64,000 bases of DNA from Burkholderiales bacterium (GCA_025350505.1 JANXXS010000410.1:1-64000); one strand, 5' to 3'. Numbered from the stretch's first letter, positions 8,998-21,082 are shown. Numbers and translations are program-made. Notes: generated from the letters alone by a model not told the origin.

Positions 8998-10542
8998 ATG
9001 CGATGCATCGACGCGTTGATCGTCATCGTCGGGAGCAATGCCTTGAAAACGAAGCCTCTGCTCGTCTTCGCCGCGGGAACGATGGTGGCCGTGCTCGGCG
9101 CCGTGTTCGGTCCGGGTGCCTGGGCAGGATGGAAGGCGAGCCGGCCCTCTCAGGAGAGCTTTGACAAGCTCGCGCGTTCAGTATGGGACAAGCAGGCTCG
9201 CCCGGCGGGGTCGCGCTATGAACGGAATTCGCTGACCCATCCTTGCCTGTCTGTTCCTCTCTATCCGGAACCCGATGCCCGATCGAGGGCTACCGAACCC
9301 ATGGCGTGGCACCTCGACTTCGTAACAGACGCTCTTCCATCGCCACAGCGGCAGGCACAGCGAAATCAGATCGACGCACTCGTCGACGCCGGGCTCATGG
9401 AGGAATCCTTCGAAGTAGGCGAAGTCAAGGGCAGCGTGGTGCCAGTCAAGCGCTTCCGTCTGTCCGAAAAGGGTTGGCTCGCCAGCGGCTACGGGCGAGC
9501 GAGCTGCTTCGAATTCGGTGTCGTCCGCTACCTTGGTGTCACGGGTTTTTCTCCGCGCGTGGTCAACACCGAGGCAGGCCTCGAGTTCTACGAGATTCAC
9601 GCCAGGTACGGAATTGCCGCCGCGCAGGACTTGGCGCCATGGGCTGCAAATCCTGGACTGCAGGAGCAATTTCCCGAAGTCAGGAAGGCCCTTGAAGGTC
9701 AGGAGTTCGTCATCTTGGCGGTTCGCGGAGGGGGCGGGTGGGTGGACTATCAATCCATGATGCAGAAGGCGATGCGCGCCAAGTCCGGAGTGGGAGGCAC
9801 GGACGAGGACGAAGCGACACGCGCGATTTCTGATGAAACGAGAGCAGAGATTCGCGCGCTGGAGGCACTGGCGCCGCCGGCCCCCGAAGAGATCAAGGCG
9901 CACCTGCTGGAAATGAACGAGGCAGGAAACCCCAATCCTCTGCCATCGTCTTGTCTATATCTGCCCGGTGGATACAGCACCGTGCCAGTCGATGTCGAAA
10001 TGGGTCAGCGCAACCCGCCTCGGTACAAGGTAGCGATCGTCAAGAACAAGGTCAGGCCGACCTGGGATCCCGTGGCAAAGCGAACCATGCCCTACCTCGA
10101 CAGACTCGAAGCCCTGGGTGTCCTGACGAAGACCGCTGGATCGATTCCAGACCCGAAGGGCGAGCCGCAAGGAGCGGTTCAGCAGGAAGCGGAGATCTAC
10201 GAGCTTGCGCCGCGGTTCACTACTGGCGGGGCCGAACGGTCGCCGGCATGCCTGTCTCTCGGTATGCCGACGGTGCAGTTCGTCGAAATCCGGATCCTTG
10301 ATCGGACTGTCGAAGGCTATCCCTTCTCTTCGTTTCGATACAAGCTGAGGATTCGCTACCAGGATCCGCCCGTGTGGATGAAGGATCCTGCGCTGACGAA
10401 AAACTGGTCAGAGTTGCGCGGGGTCGTCGAAAACGGAAAGGCGTGCTCTGGCGAGTTCTCGTTCGATCGCCGAACCCGAAAAGCCAGTGGCGGCGCCGGC
10501 GGTTGCTGGTGGGCGTTCGACAGTTACATCGAGAACGGCTAG
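8998..10542 (+). CDS. hypothetical protein with signal/TM N-terminus and two related domains
   Basis: 514-aa ORF; KTKPLLVFAAGTMVAVLGAVFG hydrophobic N-terminus; two similar halves (LVDAGL...ASCFEFG... / LEALGV...PACLSLG...); lower GC than neighbours by eye. Confidence 0.75.
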   Translation: MRCIDALIVIVGSNALKTKPLLVFAAGTMVAVLGAVFGPGAWAGWKASRPSQESFDKLARSVWDKQARPAGSRYERNSLTHPCLSVPLYPEPDARSRATEPMAWHLDFVTDALPSPQRQAQRNQIDALVDAGLMEESFEVGEVKGSVVPVKRFRLSEKGWLASGYGRASCFEFGVVRYLGVTGFSPRVVNTEAGLEFYEIHARYGIAAAQDLAPWAANPGLQEQFPEVRKALEGQEFVILAVRGGGGWVDYQSMMQKAMRAKSGVGGTDEDEATRAISDETRAEIRALEALAPPAPEEIKAHLLEMNEAGNPNPLPSSCLYLPGGYSTVPVDVEMGQRNPPRYKVAIVKNKVRPTWDPVAKRTMPYLDRLEALGVLTKTAGSIPDPKGEPQGAVQQEAEIYELAPRFTTGGAERSPACLSLGMPTVQFVEIRILDRTVEGYPFSSFRYKLRIRYQDPPVWMKDPALTKNWSELRGVVENGKACSGEFSFDRRTRKASGGAGGCWWAFDSYIENG

Positions 10543-11174
10543 ACGTCGACCAGCCCGGCGCGTAGCGCCTTGGCCACCGCATGGGCGCGCGACTGTGCCT
10601 GCAGCTTGGCGATGATCTGGGCGACGTGGAACTTGGCGGTGTGCGCCGAGATGCCGAGCGCGCCGCCGATCTCGCGGTTGCCCAGGCCGTGGCTCATCTC
10701 GACCAGCACCTGGCGCTCGCGCGGCGTCAGCGCATCGAAGCCGGGCGGCACGGTGCGCCGCTCGCCGACGCGCTCGTAGCGCAAGGCATCGGCGGCGAAG
10801 GCGGGCGTCGTCGCCACCAGGCCGGCCAGCGCCGCCTGCGCCGCGCCGGAAATCGCGCCGATCGACGCATCGCGCGGCAGCACCGAGCAACCGTCGATCA
10901 GTCACTCGCCGGTGCGCTCGTCGCCGGGCTCGGCAAGGACGATGACCCGCGGGCCCTCGACAGCGATCGCCGGCGCTCCGGCGTCGGCCTCGACGCGCTC
11001 GCTGACGGCGCCCAAGTCGATGACGGCGACGGCGGCACCGCCGAACGAGGCCGCGTGCAGTGCGGCGAAGGTTTCCGCGGCGAGCACGACGGTGATGCCG
11101 TGACGCGCGCCCAGGCCCTTGGCCAGCCCGGCGCGTACCAGCGGCGATCTCGAAGCAATGGCGATCTGCATCAT
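10539..11174 (-). pseudogene. LuxR-family response regulator split by an in-frame TGA (receiver-like part 10902-11174, HTH part 10539-10883)
   Basis: MMQIAIASRSPLVRAGLAKGLG...RVIVLAEPGDERTGE*LIDGCSVLPRDASIG...DALTPRERQVLVEMSHGLGNREIGGALGISAHTAKFHVAQIIAKL; both halves in the same frame, one TGA at 10904-10902. Confidence 0.7.
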
Positions 11175-11190
11175 CGGTTCCTCGGCGCTC

Positions 11191-12123
11191 TCAGCAGCCG
11201 CGGCGCTCGGCCGGCCATTCGCCGACCTCGACCTGGAGCTCTTTCGCGGCGCCGCCGCGCAGCACCGACAGCGTCGCGCTCTTGCCGACATGGGCGGCGA
11301 GCGCGCTGCGCAGGGCGCGCAGATCGGCGGCGAGCTGGCCGGCGGCGCGCACGACGATGTCGCCGATCAGGAGGCCGGCGCGCTCGGCCGGCCCGCCCGG
11401 CGCCAGCGACGAGATGAGGAGGCCCGCACCTCCGCCGGCCGATGCCGGCAAGGGCACCGGCTGGGCGCCGACGCCGAGCCAGGGCCGCGCGACGTGGCCG
11501 GTGGCGAGCAGCGCGGCGACGACGCGCGAGACCGTCGACGCCGGCACGACGATGCCGTAGCTGCGCGAGAGCGCCGAGGTGGCGATGCCGACCACGGCGC
11601 CACTCGCATCGGCGACCGGCGCGCCCGAGAGACCCTCGTAGACGCCGCCGTCGAGGCGGATCAACCGGTCGAGGCTGCCGCCGAGCCAGGTCTGCCATTC
11701 GCCGGCGGCGCGATTGACCATGCCGGCGCTGGCGACCGGGTCCCCTTCGAGGCTGCGGCCGACGGCAATCGCGAAATGGCCGGCGCGAACCGTTGCCGCG
11801 TCGCCCGGGGCGATAGTCACGAGACCGTGCTCGCCGGCCAGGCGAAACACGGCGATGTCGGTCGAGGCATCGACACCGACGAGCGTGGCTTCGATGCTCC
11901 TGCCGCCGGCACCGATCAGGGTGACGCTTGCCGGCGGTCGGCGAAAGACGTGCGCCGCCGTGACGAGGAGGCCGTCCTGCCAGACGACGCCGGAGGCGAC
12001 GCTGCCGTGGCGGCCGCGCACCGCGACTGTCGCGGCGCCGAGCCGGTCGACGATGGCGGCGATGGCGGCAGAGTGGGCGACGAGCGGCGCGGTGGCCGCG
12101 GTCTGCGTGCTGTTCTCGTTCAT
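11191..12123 (-). CDS. trypsin-like serine protease with PDZ domain (S1C / HtrA-like)
   Basis: VTAAHVF (His), STDIAVFRL (Asp), YEGLSGAPV (Ser), C-terminal PDZ ISSLAPGGPAERAGLLIGDIVVRAAG. Confidence 0.85.
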   Translation of the reverse strand: MNENSTQTAATAPLVAHSAAIAAIVDRLGAATVAVRGRHGSVASGVVWQDGLLVTAAHVFRRPPASVTLIGAGGRSIEATLVGVDASTDIAVFRLAGEHGLVTIAPGDAATVRAGHFAIAVGRSLEGDPVASAGMVNRAAGEWQTWLGGSLDRLIRLDGGVYEGLSGAPVADASGAVVGIATSALSRSYGIVVPASTVSRVVAALLATGHVARPWLGVGAQPVPLPASAGGGAGLLISSLAPGGPAERAGLLIGDIVVRAAGQLAADLRALRSALAAHVGKSATLSVLRGGAAKELQVEVGEWPAERRGC

Positions 12124-12275
12124 GGGAAAGGGTCCGTGCTGGCGATGCCGGAAAGTACGCTGGCCGCCGGCGCGTCGAATCCGCCGAACGGCCGGCCTCG
12201 CGGCGGCAACGCTGCCCAACTGGGGCGGCGACGCATCGATTGCAAGGCCGCGCCGCTCTGCAATCGAAAGTGCGG

Positions 12276-13181
12276 TCAGCGCTCGACCGGGTCGCGGTGG
12301 CGAGGGTCCTCGTGCAAGGCCCAGTAGGCGTCGCGCAGCCGCTTCGTGATCGGCCCGGGAAAGTCGCCGAGCGGCTGGCCGTCGATCCTGGCGATCGGCA
12401 GCACGCCGCCGCCGCTCGAGCTGATGAAGACCTCGTCGGCGCTCGCCAGCTCGACCGCCGGCACCGGCTCGACACGCAAGGGGATGCCAAGCGTGCCGCA
12501 CAACTCGATCACCGTCTTGCGCGAGATGCCTTCGAGCACGCCGCGGTCGGGTGTCCTGACGACGCCGTTCTCGACCATGAAGACGTTGAAGCCCGGGCCT
12601 TCGGCGACGTTGCCCTGCGCGTCGACGACGCAGCTGGTGTCGGCGCCGCGGTCGTAGGCGTCGAACATCGACATCACGAGGTCGATCCAGTGGTAGTTCT
12701 TGACGGTGGGGTCGACCGACTCGGGCGCGATGCGGATGCGCCGGCTGATGTGCAGGTCGATGCCTTGCGCCTGCTTTTCCGGCGGCGCGATCCAGACGAA
12801 GGGCAGCGCGTAGGCGTAGAAGCGATTGACGGCCAGGCGCGGGTCGCGCGCGCCGCGCGGCGGCACGCCGCGGGTGCAGACCATGGCCACGTAGGCGTCT
12901 TCGAGGCCGCCGGCCTTGACGCAGCGGTGCAGGATCTGCCGCACCTCGGCGCGGCTGTAGGGAATCGTCATTCGCATCTTCTCGAGGCTGTGGAAGAAGC
13001 GGTCGAGGTGATCGTCGAGGCGAAAGAAGGCGCCGTGCCACGCTGTCGCCACGTCGTAGCAGGCGTCGGAGCGGGTGAAGCCCCAGTCGAACATCGACAC
13101 CTTTGCTTCCGAGAGCGGCTTCCAGTCGCCTTCGATGAACACCGAGCCGCCTTCGAACTCGCCTCTTTCGACCGTGCGCAT
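12276..13181 (-). CDS. aminotransferase class IV (branched-chain / D-amino acid aminotransferase type)
   Basis: FDWGFTRSDACYDVATAWHG, VKNYHWIDLV, DAQGNVAEGPGFNVFMVENGVVRTP, VLEGISRKTV. Confidence 0.85.
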   Translation of the reverse strand: MRTVERGEFEGGSVFIEGDWKPLSEAKVSMFDWGFTRSDACYDVATAWHGAFFRLDDHLDRFFHSLEKMRMTIPYSRAEVRQILHRCVKAGGLEDAYVAMVCTRGVPPRGARDPRLAVNRFYAYALPFVWIAPPEKQAQGIDLHISRRIRIAPESVDPTVKNYHWIDLVMSMFDAYDRGADTSCVVDAQGNVAEGPGFNVFMVENGVVRTPDRGVLEGISRKTVIELCGTLGIPLRVEPVPAVELASADEVFISSSGGGVLPIARIDGQPLGDFPGPITKRLRDAYWALHEDPRHRDPVER

Positions 13182-13326
13182 CGCTGCTCCTGGTGTGCTG
13201 CCTCGACGACGACTCGCGCCGCCTGCTGACCATTGGCGCCGCGCCGCCGTCGATCCGTCGGCCCAGTGCTGCTTTTGCCCCGACCGGTCGCTACAGTCGC
13301 GCTCCATTGCACGGGAAAGAAGAGCG

Positions 13327-14262
13327 ATGCTCGAAGCACTGGGTCTTTGCAAATCGTACGGCAGCCGCACCGTCGTCTCCGATCTTTCGCTTTCGGTGCG
13401 GGCCGGCGAGATCGTCGGCCTGCTCGGACCGAACGGCGCCGGCAAGTCGACGACGGTGGCCATGCTCTGCGGCCTGGTCGCCGCCGATCGCGGCCAGGTT
13501 TTCGTCGGCGAGGGTGCGTCGCGCCAGCCGCTCACCGAAACCAGCAATGAGGCGAAGCGCCGCATCGGCGTCGTGCCGCAGGAGCTGTCGATCTACGAGA
13601 ACCTGGGCGCCGCCGCCAACCTCGAGCTGTTCGGTGCGCTCTACGGACTCTCGGGCGCGCTTCTGAAAGAGCGTGTGGAAGCGGCGCTCACCTTGGTCGG
13701 CCTGGCTGACCGGGCGAAAGACAAACCGTCGACGTTCAGCGGTGGCATGAAGCGGCGCCTCAACATCGCCGCGGCGCTGGTGCACGACCCCGACATCCTG
13801 ATCCTCGACGAGCCGACCGTCGGCGTCGATCCGCAGAGCCGCAACGCCATCTTCGACAACCTCGAGCATCTGCGCGGCCGCGGCAAGGCGCTGCTTTACA
13901 CCACGCACTACATGGAAGAGGCGGAGCGGCTTTGCGACCGCATCGTCATCGTCGACCACGGCAAGGTCGTGGCCAGCGACACGCTGGCCGGTATCGAGCG
14001 GCTGCTGCCGGCGACGCAATCGCTCGAGATCGAGGTCGACGGCCCGGTCGACCTGCAGGCGCTGGCGGCGCTGCCCGGCATCGACAAGCCGACGCAGGAG
14101 GGCGCGATGCTGCGCGCCGGCGTCGCCGACCTGGCGCGCGACACGCCGGCGCTGCTCACCGCGCTGGCCGCGAGCGGACGCCGCGTCACGCGCGTCGCCT
14201 CGGCGCGGGCCAACCTCGAAGACGTCTTTCTCTCGCTCACCGGCCGCCAACTGAGAGACTGA
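13327..14262 (+). CDS. ABC transporter ATP-binding protein (ABC-2 exporter type)
   Basis: Walker A LLGPNGAGKST, signature FSGGMKRRLNIAAALVHDPDILILDEPTVGVDPQ. Confidence 0.93.
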   Translation: MLEALGLCKSYGSRTVVSDLSLSVRAGEIVGLLGPNGAGKSTTVAMLCGLVAADRGQVFVGEGASRQPLTETSNEAKRRIGVVPQELSIYENLGAAANLELFGALYGLSGALLKERVEAALTLVGLADRAKDKPSTFSGGMKRRLNIAAALVHDPDILILDEPTVGVDPQSRNAIFDNLEHLRGRGKALLYTTHYMEEAERLCDRIVIVDHGKVVASDTLAGIERLLPATQSLEIEVDGPVDLQALAALPGIDKPTQEGAMLRAGVADLARDTPALLTALAASGRRVTRVASARANLEDVFLSLTGRQLRD

Positions 14263-14266
14263 AATC

Positions 14267-15445
14267 ATGACCACCGCCAACACCCTGACCGCCCTGCGCG
14301 CCCTGATCCGCAAGGACCTGGTCCTCTACTTCTCGAACCGGCGCGCCCTCGTCATGTCGATCGCCGCGCCGATCGTCATCGCCGCCTTCTTCGGCTCGCT
14401 TTTCGGCTCGGGCAGCGACAAGCCCTCGAAGGTGCCGATCGCCTTCGTCGACAACGACGGCAGCGCCCTCTCGCATGCCATCGCCGCGTCGTTGAAGGGG
14501 GACTCGAGCTTCGACGTGAAGGAGCTGGCCGAGCCGGCCGCGATCGACGCGGCGCGCCAGGGCAAGGTGCGCGCCGCTGTGGTGCTGCCGGCCGGCTTCG
14601 GCGCCGCGCTGCCGGCCGCCTTGCTCGGCGGCGGCGCCAGGCCCTCGGTGGCGGTGCACTACGACCCGTCGCAGGCGACCGCCCTGCCGTTGGTGCGCGG
14701 CTTGCTCACGCAGCACGTCGTCAAGGCGCTCGGCGAAAGCATGGGCGGCCCGCCCGGTGCCGGCGGCGCGCCCAAGGCGGCGTTCACCTTGCCCTACGAG
14801 ACCGAGACTCTCGCAATGACGGCGACCAACGATCGACCGTACAACGGTTACGCGCACTCGTTCGCCGGCATGGGCGTGCAGTTCATCCTCTTCATGGGCA
14901 TCGAGGTCGGCGTCGGTGTGCTGCTGGCGCGCCGGCTCGGCCTGTGGAAGCGGCTGCGTGCGGCACCGCTTTCGCGCACGCTGCTGCTCGGCAGCCACAT
15001 CCTGAGCGGCGCGATCACGGCCTTGATCCTGCTCGCCATCATCTATGCGGCGGCGATCGCGATCTTCCACGTGCGCATCGACGGCAGCGTCGCCGGCTTC
15101 ATTGGCATCGCCGTCGCCTTCGCCCTGCTCACGTCGAGCTTCGGCCTGCTCATCGCGGCGATCGGCAAGACGCCGGAAGCGACGCGCGGCCTGGCCATCT
15201 TCGCGACGCTGGTCATGGTCATGCTCGGCGGCGCCTGGGTGCCGTCGTTCGTCTTCCCGCAGTGGCTGCAGACGGCCTCGCTCGTCATCCCTACGCGCTG
15301 GGCCGTCGACGGGCTCGACGCCATGACCTGGCGCGGCCTCGGCTTCGATGCCGCGATCGCGCCGATCGGCGCCTTGCTCTTCTACAGCGCCCTGTTCGCG
15401 GCGGTCGCGATCTGGCGTTTCGACTGGGAAGAACCGCGCGGCTAA
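14267..15445 (+). CDS. ABC-2 type transporter permease
   Basis: Multi-TM protein immediately downstream of the ATPase; RRALVMSIAAPIVIAAFFGSLFGSG; ...MLGGAWVPSFVFPQWLQ...PTRWAVDGLDAM. Confidence 0.88.
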   Translation: MTTANTLTALRALIRKDLVLYFSNRRALVMSIAAPIVIAAFFGSLFGSGSDKPSKVPIAFVDNDGSALSHAIAASLKGDSSFDVKELAEPAAIDAARQGKVRAAVVLPAGFGAALPAALLGGGARPSVAVHYDPSQATALPLVRGLLTQHVVKALGESMGGPPGAGGAPKAAFTLPYETETLAMTATNDRPYNGYAHSFAGMGVQFILFMGIEVGVGVLLARRLGLWKRLRAAPLSRTLLLGSHILSGAITALILLAIIYAAAIAIFHVRIDGSVAGFIGIAVAFALLTSSFGLLIAAIGKTPEATRGLAIFATLVMVMLGGAWVPSFVFPQWLQTASLVIPTRWAVDGLDAMTWRGLGFDAAIAPIGALLFYSALFAAVAIWRFDWEEPRG

Positions 15446-15508
15446 GCCCCGAAACTGACGAGAACGAAAGGCCGCCAGCGCCGGTTCATTCGCACCCACG
15501 GGAAAAAG

Positions 15509-15520
15509 ATTGTTGACAAT
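15509..15520. promoter_or_regulatory. putative GntR operator ATTGT-TG-ACAAT overlapping a TTGACA -35 element
   Basis: Palindrome attgttgacaat at 15509-15520; TTGACA at 15513-15518 with CAGAAT 16 nt downstream (15535-15540); GTG start of the GntR gene at 15548. Confidence 0.45.
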
Positions 15521-15547
15521 AGGCAGTAAAAATCCAGAATCCGGCGG

Positions 15548-16258
15548 GTGAGCACGGCCCCCGCCAACATCGCGATCCTGAAGAATCACTCGCTGACCAT
15601 GCTCGCGCAGCGCGAGCTGGAGCGGATGGTCCTCGCCGGCGAGTTGGTCGCGGGCGAAAAGCTCAACGAGCTCGCCCTGGCCGAACGGCTCGGCGTCTCG
15701 CGCGGTCCGGTGCGGGAGGCCTTGCGCGCCCTCGCCGAGACCGGCCTGGTCCGGCTCGAGAAGAACCGCGGCGTGTACGTGCGCGAGATCTCGGTCACCG
15801 AGGCCGACGAGATCTACCAGCTTCGCGCCACGCTCGACCAGATGGCCGGCCGAAAGCTCGCCCAGGCGATCCGGCCGGAGCAGCTCGCCGAGCTGCGCGC
15901 CGTGGTCAAGCGCATGCAGGACGCGGCGATCCGTGAAGACCGCGAGGGCTACCACCTGGCCAACCTGCGCTTTCACGACGCGCTGGTCGAGTTCGCCGGC
16001 AACGCCAAGCTGCTCCAGATGTACCGCCGGCTCGTCAACGAGCTGAGCCTGTTTCGCCGGCACACGCTGGCCGAACCGCGGCGCTTGCGCAAGTCGACCC
16101 TCGAGCACCAGAAGATCCTCGCCCTCGTCGCCGCCGGCGATGCAGAAGGGGCGGGCGCCCGCCTCTTCGAGCACGCGATGGCGAGTCGGGAACGCATGCA
16201 CACCTTCGCCGCGACGGGCAGCACCGGCGAGCCGGCGCGCCTGGCGAGCAACGAATAG
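15548..16258 (+). CDS. GntR family transcriptional regulator, FCD (FadR-type) subfamily; likely phosphonate-locus regulator
   Basis: wHTH ELALAERLGVSRGPVREALRALAETGLVRLEKNRGVYVREIS plus helical FCD-type C-terminus; adjacent to phn genes. Confidence 0.87.
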   Translation: MSTAPANIAILKNHSLTMLAQRELERMVLAGELVAGEKLNELALAERLGVSRGPVREALRALAETGLVRLEKNRGVYVREISVTEADEIYQLRATLDQMAGRKLAQAIRPEQLAELRAVVKRMQDAAIREDREGYHLANLRFHDALVEFAGNAKLLQMYRRLVNELSLFRRHTLAEPRRLRKSTLEHQKILALVAAGDAEGAGARLFEHAMASRERMHTFAATGSTGEPARLASNE

Positions 16259-16373
16259 AAAACACAACGAGAGCAGCCCGGTCCAGGCCGCCGAATATGT
16301 CAGCGCGATGAAAAGACGCAACCCTGTCACATCGCCAGCTCAGAGTTCAGCTTTCACTCGAACGGAGACATCC

Positions 16374-17306
16374 ATGCAAGAGATTTCGCTTCCCCGGCCG
16401 CAACGGTCGCGATCTGTCCGGTCGCGCGCCCTCGGCGCCGTGCTGACGGCAGCCGCCCTGCTGCTTGCGCCCGCGCTTGCGCTGGCGCAAGCCTGCGAGA
16501 ACCCGAAGGTGCTGCGCCTCTCGATGATCCCGACCCAGGAGTCGGTGCGCGAGCTCACGCTCTACAAGCCGGTGATCGACCTCTTGTCCAAGAACACCGG
16601 CAAGAAGATCGAGTTCTACATGCCGACCTCGTACGCGTCGGTGGTGGAGGCGCTGCTCGGCAAGTGGGTCGATGTCGCGGTGCTCGGGCCGGAATCTTAC
16701 GTCATCGCCAGGAACCAGGGCGCTGCCGTCGACGTCTTCGCCACCTATTCCAAGAAGCAAGACGGCGTCCAGGAAGCCGGCCCCGGCTACAAGTCGATGC
16801 TGATCACGAAGAAGGGCTCCAGGTTCACGACCATCGATTCGACCAAGGGCTCGGTGATGCTGCTGGTCGACCCGGCGAGCACTTCGGGCGGCCTGATCCC
16901 GGAAGCGCAATTCGGCGCCAAGGTCATCAAGACGCCGCTCAAGCAGTACTTCAGCCGCGTCGCCTTCTCGGGCGGCCACGACCTCTCGACGATCGCCGTA
17001 TTCGATGGCAAGGCCGACGTCGCCTTCGTCGCCACGCACCGCTTCATGAACGCCGTCGCCTCGAGCAAGGGCAAGATGAAGGTCGACGACTTCAACATTC
17101 TCTGGAGCTCGACGCTGCTGCCGCAGGACCCGTTCGTCTACCGCTCGACCCTGTGCCCCGAGGTGAAGGCGCAGATCGCGCAGACCTTCCTCACGCTCGA
17201 CCAGAACGCCGAGGGCAAGAAGTACCTCGAGAACGTCGACTCCGACCGCTTCGTCGAGATGAAGGACTCCAACTACGACGTGATCCGCGAGGCCGGGATC
17301 AAGTAG
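16374..17306 (+). CDS. phnD: phosphonate/phosphate ABC transporter substrate-binding protein PhnD
   Basis: Signal peptide; LRLSMIPTQESVRELTLYKPVIDLLSKNTGKKIEFYMPTSYASVVEALLGKWVDVAVLGPESYVIA. Confidence 0.88.
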   Translation: MQEISLPRPQRSRSVRSRALGAVLTAAALLLAPALALAQACENPKVLRLSMIPTQESVRELTLYKPVIDLLSKNTGKKIEFYMPTSYASVVEALLGKWVDVAVLGPESYVIARNQGAAVDVFATYSKKQDGVQEAGPGYKSMLITKKGSRFTTIDSTKGSVMLLVDPASTSGGLIPEAQFGAKVIKTPLKQYFSRVAFSGGHDLSTIAVFDGKADVAFVATHRFMNAVASSKGKMKVDDFNILWSSTLLPQDPFVYRSTLCPEVKAQIAQTFLTLDQNAEGKKYLENVDSDRFVEMKDSNYDVIREAGIK

Positions 17307-17334
17307 CCCTCGAACCCGGAACGAGGAGGCATCA

Positions 17335-18084
17335 ATGTCCGCCGTCCTGGAAGTGAAGAACCTACGCGCCGGCTACGCCGAGCGCGAGATCCTCAAGGGC
17401 ATCAGCTTCACGCTCGGACCCGACGACTTCATCGCCATCATCGGCCCGAGCGGTGCCGGCAAGTCGACGCTGATCCGCTGCGTCAACCGGCTGGTCGAGC
17501 CGAAGAGCGGCGAGGTGCTGTTCAACGGCGTCGACCTGACGAAGCTCTCGTACCCCGAGATGCGGCTGCAGCGCCGCAACATCGGCATGATCTTCCAGGA
17601 GTTCAACCTGATCGAGCGGCTCTCGGTGATGGACAACGTCCTCACCGGCCGGCTCGGCTACACCGGCACGCTGCGCAGCATCCTGCGCATGTACACCAAG
17701 GACGACATCGCCCAGGCGCTGCGCCTGCTCGACCGCGTCGGCTTGAGCGAGCACATCGACAAGCGCGCCGACCGCCTCTCCGGCGGCCAGCGGCAGCGCG
17801 TCGGCATCGCCCGCGCGCTGATCCAGAACCCGCAGCTGCTGCTCGTCGACGAACCCACCTCGAGCCTCGACCCGAAGATCTCGCGCGAGGTGATGGCGCT
17901 CATCCGCGAGATGGCCGCCGAGTTCCACGTGCCGGTGCTCTGCAACATCCACGACGTCGACCTGGCGTGCGACTTCTGCACCCGCGTCATCGGCCTGCAG
18001 GACGGCATCAAGAAGTTCGAAGGCCCGCCGGCCGAGCTCGACAAGGCGGCCCTGCAGGACATCTACGCGATGGAGGTGTTGTGA
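17335..18084 (+). CDS. phnC: phosphonate ABC transporter ATP-binding protein PhnC
   Basis: IIGPSGAGKSTLIRCVNRLVEP, GMIFQEFNLIERLSVMDNVLTGRLGY (PhnC-typical), LSGGQRQRVGIARAL. Confidence 0.92.
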   Translation: MSAVLEVKNLRAGYAEREILKGISFTLGPDDFIAIIGPSGAGKSTLIRCVNRLVEPKSGEVLFNGVDLTKLSYPEMRLQRRNIGMIFQEFNLIERLSVMDNVLTGRLGYTGTLRSILRMYTKDDIAQALRLLDRVGLSEHIDKRADRLSGGQRQRVGIARALIQNPQLLLVDEPTSSLDPKISREVMALIREMAAEFHVPVLCNIHDVDLACDFCTRVIGLQDGIKKFEGPPAELDKAALQDIYAMEVL

Positions 18085-18873
18085 ACGCCGCCACGCTCGC
18101 GCTGCGCGTCGAAGGCGTCTCGGCCAGCCGGCAGCGCACGCGCCGCATCCGCTACCTGTCGTATGCGGTGATCCTGATCGCGGTGGCCTGGAGCATCGAG
18201 GCCATCGTCGTCAAGGACACCGACTGGAGCCGCATCAGCCTGGCTTCGCTGCTGGAGACCGCGCGCCGCTTCCTCGAGCTCGACAAGGACGTGATCCCCG
18301 AGCTGTGGAAGCCGGCCCTCGAGACCGTGGTGATGGCGACGCTCGCCACCGTCGCCGGCCTCGTCATGTCGATTCCGGTGGCCTGGCTGGGCGCTGCCAA
18401 CATCACGCCTTTCGGCAAGACCTCGTATGCCGTCGGCCGCTTCCTCATGACGATGTCGCGCTCGGTGCACGAGATCGTCTGGGGCCTGATCTTCGTCTCG
18501 GCGGTTGGCCTCGGCGCGCTCGCCGGCGTGCTGGCGATGGCCGTGCGCTCGATCGGCTTCATCTCCAAGACCATCGCCGAGGCGATCGAGGACGTCGACC
18601 CGAAGCCGCTCGAGGCGATCCGCGCCGCCGGCGGCACCAAGTTCCAGATCCTCTGGTTCGCGATCCTGCCGCAGATCATCCCGGTCTTCGTCGGCAACAT
18701 GATCTTCGAGTGGGACATCAACATTCGCCGCTCGACCATCATGGGCCTGGTCGGCGCCGGCGGCCTCGGCCTGCTGCTGTTCCGGCAGATGGCGATGTCG
18801 AACTACGGCGGCATCGCCGTCGTCGTCCTCGCCGTGCTCGCGCTCATCGTCATCGGCGAAGTGGCCTCGCACT

Positions 18874-18896
<23 letters not shown>
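18081..18896 (+). CDS. phnE: phosphonate ABC transporter permease PhnE (first copy)
   Basis: GTG start overlapping phnC stop; SRSVHEIVWGLIFVSAVGLGALAGVLAM, EAIRAAGGTKFQILWFAILPQIIPVF. Confidence 0.9.

Positions 18897-21082
<2,186 letters not shown>

Noticed and set aside
14237-16330. 697-aa minus-strand ORF
   Set aside because: Antisense to the ABC permease and GntR genes; shadow ORF.
16260-16373. Possible Pho box (ctgtcacatcg) upstream of phnD
   Set aside because: Only one half-site resembling CTGTCAT is present; no second 7-mer at the right spacing, so no PhoB site is claimed.
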